Shown here in pieces: positions 1 to 3,835 of a stretch of DNA of 5,443 bases. The stretch comes from JBEKIK01 sp049509395 (GTDB lineage: Bacteria > Planctomycetota > Planctomycetia > Pirellulales > Thermoguttaceae). Made by a program: the position numbers and the translations under genes. The stretch's first letter is position 1, and every line of letters starts with the position of its first letter. Under the pieces are notes generated by a model. That model did no database searches and had not been told where the DNA came from. It worked only from the letters and a program-made list of their open reading frames with translations. Where the stretch lies: contig JBEKZY010000337.1 of the NCBI GenBank assembly GCA_049509395.1, positions 1 to 5,443 of the forward strand. The letters are read 5' to 3'.

Positions 1-587
1 CCGGATTCTCGGCGGCGACCCTGGTCAAGCGGCTCCTGCCGCTTAATGCCTTGATGCTTCTCCTGGCGATCCTGTTGCCGCTTTCCTTGCCCGGCAAACC
101 TATTGCAACGATCGGCCCTTTGTGTTTTTCGCAAGAAGGGCTGCTCCTGGTCGCCAAAATCGCACTTAAAGGAAACGCCATCGTCCTGGCAATTCTCGTT
201 CTTATCGGCACTATGGAGGTAAATACGCTGGGACACGCCTTGAGCCATCTCCGCGTGCCAGCGGGTTTGTCGCACTTGTTTTTATTCACTGTCCGCTATT
301 TGGACGTTCTTCATCGCGAATATCTGCGTTTGCGCTGGGCCATGAAGGTCCGCTGTTTCCATCCGCGCATGAATCGGCACACCTATCGCAGCTTCGGAAA
401 CATGCTGGGCATGCTGCTGGTCCGCGGTTACGACCGCTCGGAGCGGATCCTTGCCGCCATGAAGTGCCGGGGTTTTCAGGGCCGATTTTATCTCCTCGAT
501 CATTTCAGTTTTCAAGCCCGCGATGTGATTTTTTGTTCAGTTTCGGTCCTGATCTGCCTAACAATATTTGCCGCGGAGTTCCTATGA
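1..587 (+). CDS. cbiQ: ECF transporter transmembrane component CbiQ (3' part; start outside window)
   Basis: Transmembrane coupling (T) subunit of an energy-coupling-factor importer, which links the ATPase to the metal-binding CbiM-type subunit in the inner membrane. The frame is open from the first complete codon at position 3, giving 194 residues before the TGA at 585-587. The TTG at 51 is therefore an internal codon and the true start lies upstream. Visible features are hydrophobic segments at about residues 13-31, 43-70 and 174-194, and a cytoplasmic part with the two Arg-centred coupling motifs of EcfT/CbiQ proteins: AMKVRCF (bases about 339-359) and AMKCRGF (about 456-476). The stretch GMLLVRGYDRSERI between them is typical of CbiQ. 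The first motif has Cys where Gly is usual. The stop overlaps the cbiO start (ATGA), implying translational coupling. Cobalt is the likely substrate by family, but nickel cannot be excluded because the substrate subunit is not in the window. Confidence 0.88.
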   Translation, partial: GFSAATLVKRLLPLNALMLLLAILLPLSLPGKPIATIGPLCFSQEGLLLVAKIALKGNAIVLAILVLIGTMEVNTLGHALSHLRVPAGLSHLFLFTVRYLDVLHREYLRLRWAMKVRCFHPRMNRHTYRSFGNMLGMLLVRGYDRSERILAAMKCRGFQGRFYLLDHFSFQARDVIFCSVSVLICLTIFAAEFL

Positions 588-1249
588 TCGAAGCATTGAT
601 AGATATTCGCGAGGTGGAATTTTCATATTCGCCCGACCGGCCGGTGCTCGGCGGTTGCAATTTTCACTTGGAGCCGGGCCAGCGCGTGGCCTTGACCGGG
701 GCGAACGGCAGCGGCAAGACCACGCTTATGCACTTGATCGTAGGCCTGATGCGGCCCGGCAGCGGCCGGATTGAAATTTTCGGTAAGGAAAGGCGGGAAG
801 AGGCCGATTTTCACGAAGTGCGACGGCGGATCGGACTGTTGTTTCAAGACTCCGACGACCAGCTTTTTTGCCCAACCGTGGCCGAAGACGCGGCCTTCGG
901 ACCGCTGAATCTCGGCCTTAAACGCGATCAAGCGCGGCAAATCGTTTCTCAAACCCTGGCCGAGCTGGGACTAGGCGGATATGAAAACCGCATTACATAC
1001 CAACTTTCCAGCGGTGAAAAACGCTTGGCGGCCCTGGCCACGGTGCTGGCCATGCAGCCCGACGTGCTGTTGTTGGACGAACCAACAAACTCCCTGGACG
1101 ACCAAGCCGTCCAGCGCTTGTTGGAGATCCTCCTCCGCCTGCCGCAGGCGATGATTCTTGTGTCGCACGATCGGGGGTTTCGCGAAAAACTCACCGATCA
1201 GGTGTTTTTGCTTAACCAAGGGCATTTGGAAAAGGTTGCTAATCACTAA
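584..1249 (+). CDS. cbiO: ECF transporter ATP-binding protein CbiO
   Basis: Cytoplasmic ABC ATPase that powers the CbiQ-type cobalt (or nickel) importer. The ATG at 584 is chosen because it overlaps the cbiQ stop as ATGA and has GGAG at 575-578, 5 nt upstream. An ATG further upstream at 464 would run 120 bases into cbiQ. The product has 221 residues, short for the family (often 240-290), with little C-terminal extension. Motifs in order: Walker A GANGSGKT (39-46), Q-loop Gln88 in LFQDSDDQLF, signature LSSGEKR (141-147), Walker B VLLLDE (161-166), D-loop SLDD (170-173) and switch His195. The run from Q-loop to TVAEDAAFGPLNLGL is characteristic of CbiO/EcfA proteins. The signature has Ser for the second Gly of LSGGE, a conservative change. 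No second ATPase gene is nearby, so the importer probably uses a CbiO homodimer, which is an inference. Confidence 0.93.
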   Translation: MIEALIDIREVEFSYSPDRPVLGGCNFHLEPGQRVALTGANGSGKTTLMHLIVGLMRPGSGRIEIFGKERREEADFHEVRRRIGLLFQDSDDQLFCPTVAEDAAFGPLNLGLKRDQARQIVSQTLAELGLGGYENRITYQLSSGEKRLAALATVLAMQPDVLLLDEPTNSLDDQAVQRLLEILLRLPQAMILVSHDRGFREKLTDQVFLLNQGHLEKVANH

Positions 1250-1290
1250 TTGAGGCATGACCCCGGATTACTCCGGATTATTTGCCTTAA
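1250..1290 (+). other. Nested inverted repeat just after cbiO
   Basis: An outer stem pairs 1250-1257 with 1283-1290 (8 pairs, one of them G-T). An inner CCGG (1263-1266) pairs with CCGG (1273-1276) around a 6-nt loop. The inner part comes from a 10-bp direct repeat, 1261-1270 and 1271-1280, matching at 9 of 10 positions. It begins at the base after the cbiO stop, so it may mark or protect the 3' end of the cbiQO transcript. It is followed by an A run rather than a T run on the + strand, so it is not a standard intrinsic terminator. Confidence 0.35.
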
Positions 1291-1304
1291 AAAAAGCCAT
1301 CAAA

Positions 1305-1321
1305 TGCACAATAAGTATGCA
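1305..1321 (+). promoter_or_regulatory. NtrC-like enhancer dyad upstream of glnA
   Basis: TGCACAATAAGTATGCA is a 17-bp imperfect dyad with half-sites TGCACA and, on the other strand, TGCATA. Enterobacterial NtrC sites are also 17-bp dyads with TGCAC/GTGCA ends. This copy keeps TGCAC on the left and TGCA on the right but lacks the GG of the TGGTGC half. Its centre (1313) lies about 138 bp upstream of the start point predicted from the -24/-12 element, similar to the placement of NtrC sites at E. coli glnA. No second good copy was found nearby. NtrC as the ligand is an inference. Confidence 0.42.
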
Positions 1322-1424
1322 AGAATGAAATTCCATGCCAAATCGCGGAAAAACAGGCTTTCAGCGATAAGGTTATCTTTTTAAAGAAGTTACGACGTTT
1401 TTTTTATGGAATTTATCACCAGGG

Positions 1425-1440
1425 TGGCATCTTCTTTGCA
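1425..1440 (+). promoter_or_regulatory. Sigma-54 (-24/-12) promoter of glnA
   Basis: TGGCATCTTCTTTGCA matches the RpoN consensus TGGCACR-N4-TTGCW at all core bases. GG is at 1426-1427 and GC at 1438-1439 with exactly 10 bases between. The mismatches are T for C and C for R at positions 6 and 7. It points at glnA and predicts transcription starting near 1451, leaving a leader of about 95 nt. Sigma-54 control of glnA by an NtrC-type activator is well established in proteobacteria. Its use here is inferred from the sequence and position. Confidence 0.78.
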
Positions 1441-1477
1441 ATTGAGCGGGTGATAAAATTAACGTTCGTCTGCCCGA

Positions 1478-1493
1478 GGCGCTTATAAGTGCC
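1478..1493 (+). other. Hairpin in the glnA leader
   Basis: GGCGCT (1478-1483) pairs with AGTGCC (1488-1493) around a TATA loop, six pairs including one G-T. It lies in the predicted 95-nt untranslated leader between the sigma-54 promoter and the glnA start. It does not occlude the weak Shine-Dalgarno sequence AAGG (1531-1534). I recognise no riboswitch here, and the hairpin may simply stabilise the mRNA. Confidence 0.3.
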
Positions 1494-1545
1494 GTTGAGG
1501 CTGTAACCATACCCAGTAAACACAATATATAAGGTTTGTTTTCCT

Positions 1546-2976
1546 ATGAAAGAAGAAAAGAAACTGACTCCTAAAGAAGTTTTAGCGTTGTGCCGGGAAA
1601 AGAACGTCAAATCGGTGGATTTGCGTTTCATGGACTTCCCCGGTCTATGGCAGCATTTCACCATACCGGTCGACAAGCTCGACGAAGACGTTTTTGAAGA
1701 CGGCCTTGGATTCGACGGATCGAGTATTCGCGGCTGGCAGGCGATCAACGAGAGCGACATGCTCGTGGTTCCCCAGCCCGAGACCGCTACGATCGATCCT
1801 TTTTGCGTTATTCCCACGCTGGCCATGATCTGCAACATTCAGGATCCCATTACCCGCGAGGATTACTCGCGCGATCCGCGTAATGTCGCCCGCAAATCGG
1901 TGAATTATTTAAAGAGCACCGGCATAGGCGATACCTGTTACATGGGCCCGGAATGCGAGTTTTTCATTTTCGACGATGTCCGCTACGATCAAAACACCCA
2001 AAGCGGCTATTACTTTATCGACAGTGTGGAAGGCCAATGGAACCGGGGGCGCGAGGAAAAGCCGAACCTGGGTTACAAGCTCCGCTACAAAGAAGGCTAC
2101 TTCCCGGTGCCGCCGTCCGATCAATTGATGGACATCCGCAATGAAATGATGCAGACCATGATCGATTGCGGATTGAGCATCGAGGCCCAGCATCACGAAG
2201 TCGGAACCGCCGGCCAGGCCGAAATCGATTTGAAATACGATTCCCTGGTCACCATTGCCGATAAGGTGATGATGTACAAGTACATCACCAAGAATGTGGC
2301 CAAAAAATACAACAAGACGGTGACTTTCATGCCCAAGCCGCTGTTCGGCGACAATGGTTCAGGCATGCACACCCACACTTCGATTTGGAAGGGCAACGAG
2401 AATCTATTCGCCGGCAGCGGTTACGCCGGACTGAGCGACATGGCCATCTATGCCACCGGCGGCCTGCTGAAGCATGCCCCGGCCATCCTTGCTTTTTGTT
2501 GTCCCACGACCAACAGTTACAAGCGATTGGTGCCGGGTTTTGAGGCCCCCGTTAATCTGGCCTATTCGCAACGCAATCGTTCGGCTTGTGTTCGTATTCC
2601 AATGTACAGCCCGAACCCCAAGGCCAAACGCTTGGAGTTCCGCTGCCCGGATCCGAGCTGCAACCCCTACCTGTCTTTCGCGGCGATTCTCATGGCTGTG
2701 CTCGATGGAATTCAGAACAAGATCGACCCGGGCGAACCGCTGGACAAGGACATTTACGACCTCGAACCGGAGGAGTTGGCCAAGGTGCCGCAAACACCCG
2801 GCTCATTGGAAGCCGTACTAAATGCATTGCGTGCCGACCACGATTTTCTCCTCCGCGGCGACGTGTTCACCCCTGACGTTATCGATACTTGGATCAAGTA
2901 CAAATTTACCAACGAGGTCCAAGCCATGCAGTTGCGTCCGCATCCCTACGAGTTCTGCTTGTACTATGACATGTAA
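1546..2976 (+). CDS. glnA: Glutamine synthetase, type I (GSI-beta)
   Basis: Cytoplasmic enzyme, a dodecamer in this family, that makes glutamine from glutamate, ammonia and ATP. It has 476 residues, against 469 in E. coli. Visible active-site and metal ligands, with the E. coli equivalents in brackets: D57 of FDGSSI (D50), E136 and E138 in GPECEFF (E129, E131), E218 and E226 around HHEVGTAGQAE (E212, E220), H275 in GMHTH (H269), E333 in PGFEAPVNLAYSQRNRSA (E327), and E364 and R366 in LEFRCPDP (E357, R359). The segment FIDSVEGQWN...GYFPVPPSD is the insertion typical of GSI-beta. Tyr404 in DKDIYDLEPEE is at the adenylylation site (Tyr397), so GlnE-type covalent control is possible. The ATG at 1546 has only a weak AAGG 11 nt upstream, but the N-terminal residues fit the family and no better start exists. 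The gene appears to be a single-gene unit with its own sigma-54 promoter and intrinsic terminator. Confidence 0.98.
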   Translation: MKEEKKLTPKEVLALCREKNVKSVDLRFMDFPGLWQHFTIPVDKLDEDVFEDGLGFDGSSIRGWQAINESDMLVVPQPETATIDPFCVIPTLAMICNIQDPITREDYSRDPRNVARKSVNYLKSTGIGDTCYMGPECEFFIFDDVRYDQNTQSGYYFIDSVEGQWNRGREEKPNLGYKLRYKEGYFPVPPSDQLMDIRNEMMQTMIDCGLSIEAQHHEVGTAGQAEIDLKYDSLVTIADKVMMYKYITKNVAKKYNKTVTFMPKPLFGDNGSGMHTHTSIWKGNENLFAGSGYAGLSDMAIYATGGLLKHAPAILAFCCPTTNSYKRLVPGFEAPVNLAYSQRNRSACVRIPMYSPNPKAKRLEFRCPDPSCNPYLSFAAILMAVLDGIQNKIDPGEPLDKDIYDLEPEELAKVPQTPGSLEAVLNALRADHDFLLRGDVFTPDVIDTWIKYKFTNEVQAMQLRPHPYEFCLYYDM

Positions 2977-2978
2977 AG

Positions 2979-3027
2979 AGCCTAGGGATTAGAGACTAGG
3001 GATTAGATAGTAGGAATTAGAGATTCC
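2979..3027 (+). repeat. Degenerate heptamer array, seven units, after glnA
   Basis: Starting two bases after the glnA stop, seven consecutive 7-bp units read AGCCTAG, GGATTAG, AGACTAG, GGATTAG, ATAGTAG, GAATTAG and AGATTCC, with consensus close to RGATTAG. Alternate units are more alike, giving an apparent 14-bp period (2982-2995 and 2996-3009 differ at one base). It lies between the stop codon and the terminator, so it is transcribed as part of the glnA 3' untranslated region. Function is unknown. It could be slippage-generated simple sequence. Confidence 0.72.
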
Positions 3028-3035
3028 GTTTATTT

Positions 3036-3065
3036 AGCCCCCGATGAACACACCGGGGGCTTTTT
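3036..3065 (+). terminator. Intrinsic terminator of glnA
   Basis: AGCCCCCG (3036-3043) pairs perfectly with CGGGGGCT (3054-3061) around a 10-nt loop. The GC-rich stem leads straight into TTTTT (3061-3065). It lies 59 bp past the glnA stop and is oriented to stop glnA transcription. Confidence 0.92.
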
Positions 3066-3123
3066 GTTACAGCTATATTTATCGCCAAGAACCAGGGAAG
3101 GCCGCTTTTATTGTTACTCAAGT

Positions 3124-3158
3124 GCTATTTCCTATCCGTTATCTCCTATCTGTTGTCC
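3124..3158 (+). repeat. Second heptamer array, opposite sense
   Basis: Five 7-bp units read GCTATTT, CCTATCC, GTTATCT, CCTATCT and GTTGTCC, with consensus near CYTATCY. Again alternate units match best, so a 14-bp period is visible (3131-3144 against 3145-3158, 11 of 14). Read on the other strand the consensus is RGATARG, close to the RGATTAG of the array upstream of the terminator. The two may be diverged inverted copies of one element. The rest of the stretch from 3066 to 3290 shows no gene; an apparent 64-codon frame at 3044-3238 begins inside the terminator and looks spurious. Confidence 0.42.
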
Positions 3159-3291
3159 CAGGTCCGCAGTCTTCGCCCCGCTGCTCCACAGTACAGTTTT
3201 CCCAATTTACCAAAGCTATCGAGCATGATAATTTTTAAGCTTTATTACGCGCCCGATTGGCCGAAGAAATACAAGTAGAGTGATTATTTTT

Positions 3292-3327
3292 AGCCGCCGG
3301 TTCACCGGGCTGTTGTGGCCTTCGGGC
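3292..3327 (+). other. Two small hairpins upstream of the Cys-rich gene
   Basis: CCGG (3297-3300) pairs with CCGG (3305-3308) around TTCA; flanking AGC (3292-3294) and GCT (3309-3311) can extend the stem past a two-base bulge. Seven bases further on, GCC-TTCG-GGC (3318-3327) forms a short stem with a C(UUCG)G tetraloop. Both would lie in the 5' leader of the next gene, just before its ribosome binding site. They are short and could be chance. Confidence 0.28.
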
Positions 3328-3336
3328 GATTAGATC

Positions 3337-3344
3337 AAAAGGAG
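3337..3344 (+). promoter_or_regulatory. Ribosome binding site that sets the start of the Cys-rich gene
   Basis: AAAAGGAG is a strong Shine-Dalgarno sequence. It ends one base before an ATG at 3346, which is too close for initiation, and seven bases before the in-frame ATG at 3352, which is the usual spacing. It therefore favours 3352 as the start. Confidence 0.7.
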
Positions 3345-3351
3345 CATGACC

Positions 3352-3801
3352 ATGCGATGGTTAGGTTGGGCTACCGCTGTTAGTCTTTTATTGCTGGTTA
3401 ACTCATCAATAACATACGCCGGGTGTGCTTCCTGCGGCGGCAATGATATGGGAAGCTACCGGTCCTATCGCGGTCCGGCTTGTTATTCACCGGCGGGATA
3501 TTGTTTAGCGCCTGGCTGTTGCGAATGCCCGCCCTCGGATTGCGACAATGCTTGGGACGGGTATTGCGAGGAAAAGGCCAAGTGGCAGGCATTTTTCACC
3601 CGGGTAGGCACGCCTCGGGTGCATTACAATGGATGCCCGGCGATGGTCCCAGCCGAGACCTGCAATAATTCTCCGACAGCGCAACCCTTCCAGGAACCGC
3701 AGCCCACGCCTGCCGCCAAAGCGAGCGTTTCGCCCAGCCCGTATTCTGTTATGTCGCCGGGCAAGGCAGCATCGAAAACCGACGGTCAGTGGTATCGCTA
3801 A
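3352..3801 (+). CDS. Small exported Cys-rich protein of unknown function
   Basis: I cannot assign a function. The 149-residue product starts MRWLGW, has a hydrophobic core (about residues 6-16) and a likely signal peptidase site after T-Y-A (residue 23). Cys25 follows Y-A-G, so a non-canonical lipobox is a possible alternative. The mature part holds 11 cysteines (25, 28, 44, 51, 56, 57, 59, 64, 72, 95, 104), all in its first 81 residues. This includes CASCGG at the mature N terminus and a CCECPPSDC cluster. The segment CDNAWDGYCEEKAKWQAFFTRVGTP (64-88) resembles short exported proteins I associate with planctomycetes; this is recollection, not a search result. The tail from about 107 is Pro/Ser/Ala-rich and probably disordered. 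The odd cysteine count leaves one free, or modified if it is a lipoprotein. The gene stands alone after the glnA terminator and converges on the TPR gene. I saw no convincing promoter. Confidence 0.8.
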   Translation: MRWLGWATAVSLLLLVNSSITYAGCASCGGNDMGSYRSYRGPACYSPAGYCLAPGCCECPPSDCDNAWDGYCEEKAKWQAFFTRVGTPRVHYNGCPAMVPAETCNNSPTAQPFQEPQPTPAAKASVSPSPYSVMSPGKAASKTDGQWYR

Positions 3802-3835
3802 GCATGTTCATGTTTAAAAAAAGCGGTTAACTCGG

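Noticed and set aside
1366..1382. GATAA-GG-TTATC followed by TTTTT as a possible terminator
   Set aside because: The loop would be only two bases and the stem is AT-rich, so a stable terminator hairpin is unlikely; it reads better as a short palindrome in AT-rich DNA.
1450..1488. GTG-initiated 12-codon leader peptide in front of glnA
   Set aside because: The predicted transcript starts at about 1451, inside or after the GTG, and there is no ribosome binding site.
1416..1838. A 140-codon - strand open frame covering the glnA promoter and the start of glnA
   Set aside because: It overlaps the coding sequence of a certain glutamine synthetase and the sigma-54 element, and its translation resembles no protein I recognise.
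2979..3027. Telomere-like or CRISPR-like interpretation of the heptamer array
   Set aside because: The units are contiguous and degenerate with no spacers, and the resemblance to TTAGGG-type repeats is superficial in an internal 3'-UTR position.
3206..3232. TTTACC with GATAAT as a sigma-70 promoter for the Cys-rich gene
   Set aside because: The spacer is only 15 bases and the -35 match is poor; such pairs are expected by chance in AT-rich intergenic DNA.
3044..3238. A 64-codon + strand open frame after glnA
   Set aside because: Its ATG lies in the loop of the glnA terminator, it has no Shine-Dalgarno sequence, and it runs through the second heptamer array.
3802..3835. Bidirectional terminator between the convergent Cys-rich and TPR genes
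   Set aside because: There is an A7 run (3816-3822) that would be a T run on the - strand, but only a 4-bp TAAC/GTTA stem precedes it, too weak to call.
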